64,000 nucleotides of DNA from Chloranthus sessilifolius (GCA_021018995.1 CM037596.1:13901501-13965500); one strand, 5' to 3'. Counted from the first letter of the stretch, positions 47,700 to 59,948 are shown. The notes: generated by a model not told the origin, from the letters alone. Numbers and translations: made by a program.

Positions 47700-50600
47700 T
47701 TATATTATATTAACATATAACATAAGTTAAAAAAAATTTATCATGAAGTTAACAAGGACTAAGGGCCCAATGGGTTTGTGAATCAACGCCTTCCCCATTT
47801 ATGAGTGACTCAAGAAGATAGATGTAGATGATAGACAAGAGAGGAAGAGCAAAGAAGTCTTGGACAAAATGTCTCATTATTCAAACAAGGGGCACAATGA
47901 GATTGGAAGGTATATATTTAGGTGAGAAAAGCCTATATAGACTAAAATTCAAGGCATCTCATTCAATACGGGCTTGATAGGACATCCCAGAAACAACCAA
48001 ACCATGTGTACATATAATATTTTTTTCTATATGCATATTTTCTATTGCCGATATTCCCTATAGAATTAGTCATGTCACACAACCAACTTCATTAGAGTCA
48101 TAGAATGGGTATAATGTTTGTAACTTTATAACGTCCTTGGCAACTTACTTTCCTGAGACATCATAAAGTAGGCCATTTCCTAAATTCTGTAAGTAAGTTG
48201 CCAAATTGCATCTACCCTGGGTTTTCAACCTAAAAGTACCAACTACACGGCTGTTTCACCTGCAGAGTCCAAATACATCAATTTTGGTAACCTTTCTGTT
48301 TCTTTGCAATTGACTCCTTAATTCATTTAGCAGGAATAAGAAACTTGCCCTTACCTAAAATGATTTTAGCTTGGAACAAAAAATTATAATTCAGTCAAAT
48401 TAAGAAATTTAAAGACTTCGGTTTTTTTTTTTTCTTTCGTGTACTCAATAGACTATATCATAAAGGTATTTGACTCAATCAAGGGGAGGAGACGTAATAT
48501 TTGGACACAGACTCCTATTAGGGTTAACTGTATCACTGCCAGCACTAGCAATTTCAGCTCCGGTATTGGTAGGCATCTAAGGCCATCTTCCTCACCGTTC
48601 CTCAGTGCATTATGCAGAGATGCAACTAAATAAGAAATGGACACTACTGATATGGAACTAAAGTAAATAAACCAACTTAGGCGATTACTGTTACACTAAA
48701 ATATGCTCGAACACAGTTGACTTTGTTTCACCAATACTCGCTCTCAAACACATCATCATCAAAATTCAAAGTTTTTAGATCTTAAACAACGATAAAAAAG
48801 GTAGGTACACCTGTTTGACAAAGGGACTTCTATATGAATAGATCCTCATCAAGGAAGGGAAAAGCTCCATCAAATGATGGGGTTCAGAGTAGAAACATCG
48901 TGGAGAACACAATGGAAACAACATATTAAATGGCAAAGTTACTAATATGCAAAGAGTTTATGGTCTTGCCATCTTCACCATATCTACTTCTAGGGTCTAT
49001 ATGGCAAAAAGGCAGTTGTGCTAGAGGAGGAAATGGATAACTGTAAATGAAAATATCAGATTTATGCTCAAGAAACATAAACATGGGAAGAAATATCATC
49101 GTGCCTCTTAATTGAATGGACTTAGGCGTTGTGTAGGAATGCTTCTTGGGGCTCCGATTCTGGCTTCTCAGGCCCCAAAAATGATTCGAAGATAGAAAAT
49201 GCCTATTTATTTGAAGGCAAGTTCTAGCTTCTACGTGAAGTTAGAATCTGCAAAACGTGCATTAGTTGATCCCATCCCCCCCCCCCCCCCCCCCCCCCCC
49301 TGTTTTGTTATGTCTTAGTAACTTCTCCTAGTTCTATTTCATCGACTATATAATTAACAAGACACCTCTATGAAATCTCAAATAGATGATTATCTGAATT
49401 TTCTAATATTCATGAGAGTTGCTTAATACTTCATGTTAAAATGTTATCTCTTAGTTTCTATATTTTCACTAAATCTCCTCTTTCAGCAAAGAGTAAACCA
49501 GCTTGTAAAAGAGTGTGCGCAGTCATTTGAAAGTTATTGACACACATGATTATAATATCCTACCACAACACATGGTCATGTGGATTTTGTTGTCGCTTGG
49601 GATGTGTCATGTCTAGAAAGCAACACATAATTCATGGATAGATATTATAGTGCATCGCTCTATCCAACCATTTTATTGCCAAATGACAAAATTTCTAATA
49701 AAATCTTCAGGGGAGATGAACGCCTTAGGCTCTTGGACATATTTTGGGGTTTCTCTATGAAGTGATATGATCTGATTGCACTGGGTCCTTGAGTTGACCA
49801 CTACTCGATCAGATACATGATCACTGCTAACCAATGGAATCTACCACTTCTGATTGCCACTTGATCCTAGAGTCACTGCTAAACAGTAGAACTTATCATT
49901 TCAATTGTTAATAGTTGCTGGGTTGCAATCTGATCGCTACTGATAGTTGGAAAGTCAAACCTACTTTATTGTGTTGATAGTTCGAAACTCAGCTCAATTC
50001 TTCCCAAATGAAGGAGCATGGTGCAGTTTGACATCCTGACTTTTGAGATGCCATAACTTTGCACTCAGGTGTTTTCTCTGCATGAACGCTCTCTGCTCGA
50101 GCAGAGCTGCATTTTATTAGAGTTGAATTTGTGTAAGTAAATTGTTTTGGCTTTCGTTTCTTGGGTTTGACTTTTGATGGGATAATTGTCAAATTTATTA
50201 CTTTTGCTCAGATTTAGTGTACACATGGAAAAGATCAACCTCATGACCAGAAGACTCTAGGCTCCTATCGAATCATCTCCAAACCCAAGATTTTCCTCTT
50301 ATCTCTGCTCTAAGTAATGGCTCCCGAAGCTAAAGAGTTCTCAATAAGATCAAGTTGCTTTGTCCAAGGATTTCTTAAATCCTCTTTGACCTAGCCGATT
50401 TTTTTATATATGCATGTGTCTAAGATTTGGAGACAGAGTATTAATGAAGGGAGCCAGGGGGCATGGCATCCATATGGAGGTTGAATAAGAGTCTCAAATC
50501 TCCAAGGCTTTCTTCTCTAGAGAATGGCCACGATATTTTGGCATCCTACGTTGATACTCTTCGTTTGTAATCAGATAGCTGACAGAAATCTCGACCACAG

Positions 50601-50770
50601 TATAAGTCGTAGCTTCCATTAGAAAAAAAGTAAAAACTTCATCCAATTACTCGAATCAAGTCAAAATAAAAGGGAAAAACACAAACCCTAACTAGCCATT
50701 AATGCACATTTTACTGAGATAAAAACATTAAAGGTTTAATCATAAAAAAACCACAAACCATAACAGAGCA
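47700..50770. other. mostly unrecognised sequence; includes a 35 bp poly-C run
   Basis: Intron-like AT-rich sequence. A frame at 48453..48644 (minus) follows a TTATTTAG acceptor-like site but shows no known motif. A run of 35 C lies at 49276..49310. No further PPT exon or transposase motif was found. Confidence 0.4.
49276..49310. repeat. poly-C/poly-G homopolymer, 35 bp
   Basis: Pure C on the + strand after GATCCCAT. Long C/G runs are rare in plant DNA and are also a frequent place for assembly error. Confidence 0.95.
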
Positions 50771-50819
50771 AAAAAACAAACCCTACCACTGAATCCCTTG
50801 AATCATATAAAGCAGGAGC

Positions 50820-50965
50820 AGCAGTGTACCTTTTGTATGTCGTTTTGTTGGGACGACCGGAGGAGCAGTAGCGTCGCCGACCGGAGGAGTAGCAGTCGCC
50901 AGCTTAGCAGGAGAGAGAGAGAGAGAGGCTCTGTCGTGCTGGAGCGGAGATTGAGAGACGGAGAG

Positions 50966-51011
<46 letters not shown>

Positions 51012-51012
51012 G
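50820..51012 (-). other. possible 5' exon with GAGA leader
   Basis: On the minus strand a CT-rich leader (51012..50890, including (CT)n) runs into a GC-rich stretch. This reads AKLATATPPVGDATAPPVV and then PTKRHTK, and it ends at AAAAG/gtacac, a plausible donor near 50830. It may be the 5' exon of a captured gene. It does not match the PPT transit region I know and no start codon is clear. Confidence 0.35.
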
Positions 51013-51646
51013 CTTTTCATTTGGAAATTACCATTTGGGCGCTCAATATATTCATTTAGAAAACTAAGGTTACAAATTCGAACCCGCTTATACGTAAAAA
51101 CGGGATTTAAGGGGCCATTGTATCGCATAAACCTCAGTTGTGGGGTTTTAGGCGGTTGCATTGTTTAATTTCTTTACAGTGACTAAATACTGTAGTTAAT
51201 TTTAAGTAATTGGTATTGTTTATTTTTTTTCACGTACTACATACAACGGACATCTGCATTATCCCAGTCTAAGGCCGCTTTAACTGTGATACAGTGTTAC
51301 CTTGAGACATGAAATGGGTGTCAAGTTCAATGTGCCCATATATATTTGGCACTCTAATTTTTAAAAATTCTAATAGTGTCGAACGTCCTTAAGAAAAATA
51401 AATTAATTAAATAAAACATATATAAAAAATATATTAAAAATAAATTTTACAGAGCCAATTAAGATATGTAATGAAAAAATACATAATATGTGCTATGAGC
51501 TTAAATAAAAGTATATTATATTATGAAGGTCATTTTCAATGACCCAAATCATTTATTTAGAAGTTACTTTGTACATTTTTTTGTTAAATGAAGTTAATTT
51601 ATCATTGTTAAAACGATGAGAATTGTTATGGTATTATGTGGTATTT

Positions 51647-51650
<4 letters not shown>

Positions 51651-51693
<43 letters not shown>
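51651..51693. repeat. (AT)n microsatellite
   Basis: A pure AT run in the pseudogene intron. The same place in copy 1 (near 18420) has only ATATCTATCTAG, so the tract expanded after the duplication. Confidence 0.93.
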
Positions 51694-51695
<2 letters not shown>

Positions 51696-52252
51696 TTACG
51701 TGTTGTTTCGGGAGTGTCCAAGTGTCAACACGTGTTCCAAGTGTCAGCATGAAAAAAGACCCAAAAGTAAAAGTGCCAAGATAATACTACTGATACCCTT
51801 TTTGGGAGGGCCGTGGTAGCCCTTTTCCCAATTCTCCCCTTCCCATATATGAGCCCCAATAGGTGGTGCTGGCTGTGATACCAATTGTTAAGGATCTAAT
51901 CAATTCACCAAAAGTACCTAAACATTAATTGAGCAAAAAGTTTAAGCCCTTATTACTTTTGGGCCATAAAACTATGTATATTGATTATCTTAGGATCAAT
52001 TGCTTTGTTCAATGGTTTAATTTTTGTCTTTATTTTGTTAAACTCAAGTTTCTGATTTCTCACCACTGAATCAACTCACATCATCAAACCATAAGAAATT
52101 TTAATATATTCATAAAGACTAAATAAATTCAATGATCAGTTCTTATTCTTAAAATCGAATACCACCATTCATTTCGTACGGTTCGAGTAATTTATACGTA
52201 TTTCTTGTTTTCTTGAAATGATGGTTATTAATTTATGGTATGCGTCCAAAAG

Positions 52253-53983
52253 AATATATCTTCAAAAGTGAGAGCTTCATCTCAGGAAATGGGACATTGA
52301 AAAGTTCTAGGATACTAGAAAATCAGCAGAGACCACAAAAGCTCGAGTAGAATCTGAACTCTTTAATGCCTGGAAGATAGTGAAAGATCTCAGTCTACAG
52401 ATCGAGGAAACAAATTCGAAAGTGAAAGAGCATAAGAGAGAAATTTTAAGAATGTGTAAATAAGATGGACGTGAAAAATAATGGCTGCTATCTGTGAATG
52501 AAGCCAATAGTGACCAATACATGGAAATGTTGTGGGAGCTAGAATAAGTAAAACCAGATTTGAGTAAGCTCAAGCTCGATGTGGCTTCTGTTTTAGAATC
52601 AAAAGCACAAGCAGAAAAGGAAACAAACTCCTCAGTTTCTAGAGCAAGGTCCCCTTCAAAAAGAGATAGAGAAAAGTGAGGAAGGGCAGTTACTTGTCGA
52701 GTTGGCTAGAATTGAGGTTGTTAGAGAGTATGAGGAAATCAAAGCTGAAAGAAAGTCTAAAGTGGTCAAATTTTCAACGAGTGTCGAAAAAACCTGTAAG
52801 AGAATCAAGGCCCTTGTTCAAGAAATCAACCAAGCAAAGGACTTTGAAGAGAAGCTCGAACTGACTACTTCAGATGTCGATGTGTTGCAAAATGAACTAA
52901 AATTAGAAAAGGCAATGGATAAAAATCTGGCGAAGGAGGTTGGGGAGAAGGGGGAAGAGGAATTTGTGGTTTATACTTTGTTACAGGCAGTCACGGCCTA
53001 ATTGAAGGCAACAAAAAAGGAATTGGCGAGTATCAGAGAGGAAGGATTCCAGTTCATGGCGTTGATGGACATCGTAAGAGAAGAGCTAGACACGTTTCCT
53101 CCGAAACCGCCCGATTGGAGAGCATTGAATTGAAAACAGACTCTACCATTCAGAATCTCAATTTGAAGATCCTCCGAGCCAAGTCAAAACTAGAATCTAT
53201 CTCCGCAGTGGAGGAAAAGGCCAAAGCGACCATGTTTAATCTATCAGCTACACTACGTCAGTTACAAATCGAAATCATAGCAACAAAGAAAGAGCGGGAG
53301 TTGATTAGTGAAGAAACTACAAGCATCAAAGTCGAAATTCAAAGAACGGAGCCAAACATTGACACAACAGAGGAAAAATTGGCAGCTATTGTTAAAGAGC
53401 TCGATGCGGTGAAACGATCAGAAGCAATAACTCTCGAGAATCTGGGAACTCTTACCGAGAAAGCCATGAGGGATTCAGCCTCATTAGCTCTTCACAACTC
53501 AACTATAACCATTTTAAAATATGAGTACGAGTACTTGAGTAGGCGAGCAGAGGAAGCAGAAGAAATTGTGGATAAAAAAGGTGGCCGCAGCTCAGGCTTG
53601 GATCGAAGTGCTGAAGGCCGGAGAGAAGGAGATATTCATGAAAACCAAACTCACGTAATGATATTAGAGAGACAAAGGCGGTGGAAGAGAAAGAGATATT
53701 TATAAGAAAAAGAAATTTGGCAGCAAAGAAAGCAATTGAAGGCGAGCTACGCAAGTTGTGAAAAAGTTAAAATTAGATGGATATGGGGGTAGTATTTCCA
53801 AGAAAATTCATGAGAGACAAAAACATTTCGGTAGCCGATAGACTGCCTAAGTTACGAAGGCCTAGGTCACTAGCAGCTAGATAGCTCCACCGCGTGGGTT
53901 CCATCAATCTTAAGAAGAGGAGTAAGGTAGTGCCAAATTTAGTTAAATTGTCTAAGAATAAGGGAGCTGATGAACAATTATAA
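52253..53983 (+). pseudogene. WEB-family pseudogene, exon 2
   Basis: Aligned by eye to 19302..21056 at about 90 %. The acceptor CCAAAAG and the terminal stop are kept, but the frame is dead. A two-base loss near 52277 shifts the start. Stops stand at 52461, 52479 and 52545 where copy 1 has Pro, Gln and Leu. About 20 bp are missing near 52655, and further shifts follow near 52676, 53085 and 53580. Open stretches remain, for example 53115..53705 (TDSTIQNLNLKILRAKSKLE). The basic tail is recognisable. Loss of function fits the 12 kb insertion in its intron, though which came first is not visible. Confidence 0.87.
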
Positions 53984-54391
53984 TCTATTCGGCATGTAGA
54001 AGATTACCTACCCATAAAATGAAAAAGAAAGGATTGTTATGGTTTCAAATCAAGCCTTGGGTGGATATCGACTCCTAACGAATTCAAAGGGTAAAGTTGT
54101 TATGGTTTTAGATCCAGCCTTAGATGAATATCGGACCATTATAATTCAGAGGATTTTATTAATCTATGCTCCTTATTTTCAGATGATAATCCCCGATCTT
54201 CATTCGTAGTTATGGATAGTTTCATATTTCAACTGTGTTCACTTTCCCACCTAGGATGATTGGACTATCCATTAGAGACAAACTCATCACCAAAATATTT
54301 TTCAACCTTATTTTTGTGCAGAAATACAAGTTAAAGAAATGGTTTGACTTGAATTTTTGTAGCCATCCAAACTTTTTTTTTTTGTTTTATA

Positions 54392-54457
54392 GGTAAGTTG
54401 GGCTCGAACCTGCAACCTTGAGGCTGCTATGTTGTCAACCTTCCATTATGCTGGAGA
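54392..54457 (-). mobile_element. tRNA-derived SINE head (copy 2)
   Basis: On the minus strand box A-like AGCATAATGG (54443..54452) is followed by box B-like GGTTCGAGCCC (about 54400..54410). It is the partner of 21500..21566 and ends at the site where the solo LTR inserted. Confidence 0.6.
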
Positions 54458-54462
54458 CCCTT

Positions 54463-56951
54463 TGTAATAGCCCGAAAAATCACGCTAAACTATGACCTCG
54501 GGATCCGTGCCCGATCGGTCATAGGTTTGACCAAATAGAAGTTCAATAGTTAGCATAGAGTGTAATGAGCAGATGTGATGTGATGGTTTGCGTAGCTATG
54601 TGGGGTGTGTTATAAATCTGAAGTCACATACACCTATTGAGGTGCATGTGCTCAACACACAAGCTGGGGGAAAGATAAAAGGATTTAATAACCCTAAAAT
54701 CCTGGAAATTGGTTGTTGAAGGAGTAAAGAAGAGAGAGAGAGGAGTGAGAGGTTAAGCAAGCATTATTGTGAGGGATTGGAAGGGGAATTTTAGCATTAA
54801 AGAGGCCGATTTAGCGAGGAGAATCCATTCAAGCTAAAGCTGGAACCCTAGCCTTTCCAACCATGGATTTGAAATCAATTTGAGATTGATTGAAGGTAAG
54901 AGTTATGTAGTTTAAATGCATGGATTGTAAGGGTAAATAGTGGTTAGAAATAGTGTAAAATGTAGGATAAAAAGTGTAGAAAAATAGAGAAAAAAGAGTG
55001 GAAAAAGGTTGGGAAGAAACAAAAGAAAGTGGGACGCAATTTCGATTAATCGAAATTGGGTTTCGATTAATCGAAATTAGCCAAGAAGTTGAAAAGTCAG
55101 AGAACCCCGATCTCGATTAATCGAATTGAATTTCGATTAATCGACTTTGGATTTCGACTTTGGATTTCGATTAATCGATTTGGCTATCGATTAATCGATC
55201 GAACTCTCCAAGGACCCTGTGGAGGAAATGACTTGGGGAAAATCGACTAATCGAAATGGAATTTCGATTAATCGATTTCAATTTTCGATTAATCGATTTG
55301 GAATCGATTAATCGATTTTAGGAACTCGATTACTCGAATTGAGAATCGACTTGGCTGAACAGAGAATTTTGATTAATCGAATTAGGATTCGATTAATCGA
55401 ATGAAAATCTCGATTAATCGATTTGAGAATCGATTAATCGATATTGACTTTCGATTAATCGATTTTGGAGTTCGATTAATCGACTGTGCTAAATTTTATT
55501 GACTTTTGTGTTTGACTTTAAGATTCTTGGAGGGTCTTGGACCTTCTTTATTGCATCCTTAGTGATGTGTTTCACCTGTTATGTGGTACCATAGGTGGTA
55601 CATGTGAACTAATGCACAAGGAGCCACGTGGGACCTTGATGCGTTGATCAAATCAAGACTTGAGGTAGGGAACACCTTGAACATGTACTTTATTTTACAA
55701 GAGCATGTATGTAGTGATATAGAATTCAGATTTAAATATTTTATTGCTTAAGAATTGTGAGAAGTGTGTATGTGTGTGACATCCATAAGAGTAATTATAA
55801 TGAGCCATCCCCAGGGGATGAAGAAATAAAGAGATCAGAGCATCAGGTGTGATGCAAGTGAATGGATACATTCCAGGGATGTATCCAAGATTGAATCATG
55901 CTTGATGGGGCCTAACTGATATAAGATAGCACACTTACACGGTGAATAACTATATGTAAGGCACCGATATTTTTGTTATTTGAGGTTTGATAGGGTACCC
56001 CACCGACGTGGCGGGATATCCACGATACACGGCGGGATATCCGTAGCCGTCTGTGGCCGAAAAAAGCCGGTCGGAGGCTTATCCAGACATAGTAGCACAC
56101 CCGGGGTGTTAATTTGAGACAAGTGAAACCCGCGCCAATCCCGGGGAAAGGGCTTGGGTACTATATTGTATTCAGTGGAATACGTTAAAAGTGTCTATAT
56201 AGATGACGATGAAGGGTATCTCATCGGGGCTCGATGCTATATTGCTCGGGGATTACTTAAGTTGAAAGTTTAAGTTTTGCTTTAGGCCTTTTCAGCATCA
56301 TTCATGAGTAAATAAAAGACACGAGTAAACTACCAGTAAAATGAAATACTTTTTAATTGTTTTATCAGTAATTGCATAGACACATCATGCATGTCATATC
56401 ATGGAATATATGTGAGTAATAATTTATATGTTCAACTGTGTTTTGTTCCCTATTGAGCTAGGATGTAGCTCACCCTATAGACTATACGTCGCAGGTCCAC
56501 TACTAGCAGCTGCCGAGGCTTTAGGAGACGCTGACCCCGGTGAGTCGGACCTTGCGGCCGGCGACGAGTTGGAGCCACCTCCTGAGGACTTCTTCTAGAG
56601 GACTCCGTTGTGCCACTTTGAGGGCTTTTTGAGAGAGATTTGTACGGTTTGGTATGTCAAGCCTTGTTTGGTTAAACCATGTATATATTGAGTTTGAGAT
56701 TATTCTGTTGGGGCGAACCATCCGTGATGATTGCTATCATCGATGGTTCGGGTCGGTTCTCTATTCATGCAGAGGCATGAGGGTAGAACTGTCTTTTGGA
56801 GAATTACTTAATATAGATTTAAATTCCGCAGCTCATTTATTATTTCATTTTATGCTTGATATGCCAATGTTCCGTGCTTAGCTAAGGGGCACGGTCAAGA
56901 TGATCGTGCTGATGGCACGGGTTTCGGGGTGCCGAAATCCGGGCTGTCGCA
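54463..56951 (+). mobile_element. Ty3-type solo LTR with CCCTT target duplication and known empty site
   Basis: A 2489 bp unit starts TGTAATAGCCCGAAAAATC and ends GGGCTGTCGCA, flanked by CCCTT on both sides (54458..54462 and 56952..56956). Copy 1 has the uninterrupted site (CATACCCTTTCTTTTAATTT near 21566). The TG...CA ends, the length and a splice-donor-like GATTGAAGGTAAG near 54893 resemble the LTR at 5566..7962. There is no internal region or second LTR, so it is the product of LTR-LTR recombination, a fossil. Confidence 0.93.
55045..55490. repeat. TCGATTAATCGA palindrome array inside the solo LTR
   Basis: More than 20 copies of the 12 bp palindrome TCGATTAATCGA or its halves, spaced about 15-30 bp. 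It occupies the same relative place, downstream of a splice-donor-like site, as the GCTCGAGCG array in the LTR at 5566..7962. Confidence 0.92.
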
Positions 56952-56980
56952 CCCTTTCTTCTAATTTAAATTGTCTCATA

Positions 56981-57685
56981 TTTTTTTTTCAATTTTTTTT
57001 TTTTTGTCTCATTTTGAAAATGACCATCCATAGGGCTCCTTTCTTCTCATCTATATCCATATCTCTATATGAGCAAGATTTTTTTTTTCTCTCTTTTCTT
57101 TTAGGTAAATTTTTTACTACTTTTTTACTTAAGTGCCTTCAAGAATCTTCAGATAACCAATTACCACAGCCCTTCACACAACAGTTGCTTCATCAACTTT
57201 TATTTCTTCAAAAATTATACACACATATGCACACCTTATTGAATTATTACTTACACTATTATATAAATAAAATCAATGAAATACAACTAGCAAACTATGC
57301 ACTTGTTGGGTTTGTTTTGTTTAATTTGTCATAACTGCAACCCTGATGTTGACTGAATTTAATCGGGTCTATCAATTTGGACGCCTAATTCAGAAGGAAA
57401 CCGCTGCTTCTAACTTTTGTATGCGAGAATGCAGAAGAAATGAGAGAGAGAGAGAGAGAGACAATTTTGAGCAATTTGAAGTTCATCTACGTACCCACCC
57501 AACTCAACTCAGTTTCTTGTTTGTTTGTTTGATCCATAGTCACAAAAATAGCGGAAATTTTCAAAAAATTTAAAATTATTCACAATTTTTTTTTTGTGTA
57601 CCAAATTAATTCGCAATTTTTGAAAAATTTGCTAAAGTCGTGATTAATTCAACAAATTTTAATAAATGTAAACTTTTAAATATTA
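56981..57685. other. no gene recognised
   Basis: Pyrimidine-rich sequence with poly-T runs and an (AG)n tract near 57440..57460. No conserved motif is seen. The homology with copy 1 ends at about 56980. Confidence 0.4.
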
Positions 57686-58040
57686 GGCCAATTTCCCTAA
57701 AAAATCTCCCATTATCCTTATTTATCCCAATCAAACCCCTTAAGTTATAAATACCATAGCAAGGCCTCTTTTAGTTTTTTAGACTAAAATGCCCTTCATA
57801 TATAAAGGGTATTAAGCTTACACTATTCCCTCTTTCCCCTCTCTTTCTTTCCTTCTCACGCTCGTTCCCTTTCTTCTTCGTGCAAACCTCGCCGACGAAG
57901 AAAACAGCAGGGTTTTTCTCTCTCTCTCAACGATTCCTCTTCTTCACTCATTTCTTCTTTATTTCTTCACATCAAAATCAGAAACGGGCTAGATAAGCTG
58001 CCATAGGTTAATTTTTTCATGTTATGGTTGGATCAACTGG
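57686..58040 (+). promoter_or_regulatory. promoter-like left region of the MULE
   Basis: From GGCCAATTTCCCTAAAAAATC, a plausible MULE terminus, the sequence runs to a TATA-like CATATATAAAGGG at 57797..57809. It then enters a CT-rich leader-like stretch (57825..57970). The terminus is provisional because its inverted partner lies outside the window. Confidence 0.4.
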
Positions 58041-59830
58041 TTTAGTATAATCTGTAAACTGACCTAGGTGGCGCAAACTGACCTAGAGTGGCACAAATCG
58101 ACCTAGGACAGTCTGAAACAAAGATATGGGTGAGATAAACTACCCTAGGTCAGTTTGAAATAATTCGAGGTCAGTTTAAAATGCCCTAGGTCAGTTTTGG
58201 TGATCACTGACCTGCGTCTACTCAGAACCCACCTAGTGGTAGCATAAGCTGACCTAGAGTGGCATAAGTGAGATAAACTATCCTACGTCAGTTTGAAACT
58301 ACCCTAGGTCAGTTTAAAATGCCCTAGGTTAGTTTTGGTGATCACCTAATGCAGCCTACTCAGAACCCACCTAGGTGGCGCTAAACCCACCTAGAGTGGC
58401 TAAACCCACCTAGGGCACCAAATGTAGATATGGGTGAGATAAACTATCCTAGATTATTTTGAAACAACCCTAGGTCAGTTTAAAATGCCCTAAGTCAGTT
58501 TTGGTGATCACCTAGTGCAGTCTACTCTATAAACTAATTTAGGGTAGTGTAAACTAACCTAGGACAGTTTGAAACAGAGATATGGGTGAGATAAACTACC
58601 CTAGGTCAGTTTAAAACTACCCTAGGTCAATTTGAAACTATCCTAGGTTAGTTTAAAATGCCCTAGGTCAGTTTTGGTAATCACCTGGTGCAGTTTCTGT
58701 AAACTGACCTAGGGTAACGCAAACTGACCTAGATTGGCGCAAACTAATCGAGGGCAGTTTCAAACAGGGATATGAGTGAGATAAACTACCCTAAGTCAGT
58801 TTAAAACTATCCTAGGTTAGTTCAAAATGCCTTAAGTCAGTTTTGGTGATCACCTAGTGCAGTCTACTCTGTAAACTGACCTAGGGTAGCGCAAACTGAC
58901 CTAGAGTGGCGTAAATTGACCTAGGGTAGTTTGAAACAGGGATATGGGTGAGATAAACTATCCTAGGTCAGTTTGAAACTATCCTAGGTCAGTTTAAAAT
59001 GTCTTAAGTCAGTTTTTGTGATCACCTGGTGCAGTCTATTCTATAAACTGACCTAGGGTGACGCAAACTGACCTAGGACAGTTTGAAACAGAGATATGGG
59101 TGAGATAAACTACCCTAGGTCAGTTTGAAACTATCCTAGGCCAGTTTAAAATGCCTTAGGTCAATTTTGGTGATCACCTGATGCAGTCTACTCTGTAAAC
59201 TGACCTAGGGTGACGCAAACTGACTTAGAGTGGCGCAAACTGACCTAGGGCAGTTTAAAACAAGGATATGGGTGAGATAAACTACCCTAGGTTAGTTTAA
59301 ATACCCTAGGTTAGTTTTGGTGATCACCTGGTGCAGTTTACTCTGTAAACTGATTTAGGGTGGCGCAAACTGACTTAGAGTGGCGCAAATTGACCTAGGG
59401 TGATTGTAAACTGACTTAGAAGTGTTTTACCTATTATTGAGTGTTCCTCACTGCATTGTGAATTGAAAAATATACTTTCCATGGAGTTGGAGGTCACCTA
59501 GTGCAGTCTGTGTTGTAAAATGACCTAGGGTGGCATAGCAAACTGACCAATGTTAGTTTAAAATTGAGAAACGAGTGAGATAGACTACCCTAGGTCAATT
59601 TGAAATTGTCCTAAGTCAGTTTAAAATGCCGTATGTCAGTTTTGGTGATCACCTAGTATAGTCTACTCTGTAAATTGGCCTAGGGTGACGCAAACTGACC
59701 CAGAGTGGTGTAAACTGACCTAGAGTGACCATAAATTGACCTAGAAGTGTTCTACCTATTCTTGAGTGTTCCTCAATGCATTGTGAGTTGAAAAATATAC
59801 TTTCTATGGAGTTAGCAGCCACCTAGTACA
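58040..59830. repeat. 1.8 kb array of CTGACCTAGG/CCTAGGTCAG units
   Basis: About ten imperfect units of roughly 150-172 bp (one gap of about 327). Each holds several AAACTGACCTAGGG words, then GATATGGGTGAGATAAACTA, then several inverted CCCTAGGTCAGTTT words, then GGTGATCACCTGGTGCAGTC with the palindrome GGTGATCACC. Unit starts can be read from GGTGATCACC near 58338, 58503, 58675, 58845, 59017, 59170, 59318 and 59645. It lies between the promoter-like region and the MULE coding start. Confidence 0.93.
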
Positions 59831-59948
59831 GTCTGCGTTGTAAGTTTGGTTATCCTTATTGATGATTTCTAATGTAGTTAGACTCTCTCTAGTGATTAGT
59901 CTAACTTAATTTTATTTTGATCACAATCATTGTTAGTAGATGTAAACG

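Larger units (their letters stand above)
39026..51243. mobile_element. 12.2 kb insertion with CACTA-like left end, absent from copy 1
   Basis: Starts CACTACGTGAAAATCG at 39026; the right end reads TTTTTTCACGTACTACATA. It is flanked by CAA on both sides (39023..39025 and 51244..51246). Copy 1 reads across the point as one sequence (near 18010), so the block is an insertion. The left end and the opposed TTTTCACGTA near the right end fit a CACTA transposon, but the right terminus is not a clean match and I found no CACTA transposase. It holds a hAT, two MITEs, a translocator gene fragment and non-coding sequence. The alternative is several independent insertions at one site. Confidence 0.6.
36925..56980 (+). 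repeat. segmental duplication, copy 2 (WEB pseudogene)
   Basis: Direct-orientation partner of 15405..21585. Shared sequence is present at 36925..39022, 51247..54462 and 56957..56980. The gaps are the 12.2 kb insertion and the solo LTR. Confidence 0.9.

Noticed and set aside
48453-48644. Possible PPT or other exon on the minus strand
   Set aside because: An acceptor-like site precedes it but none of its frames matches the translocator family or another known family.
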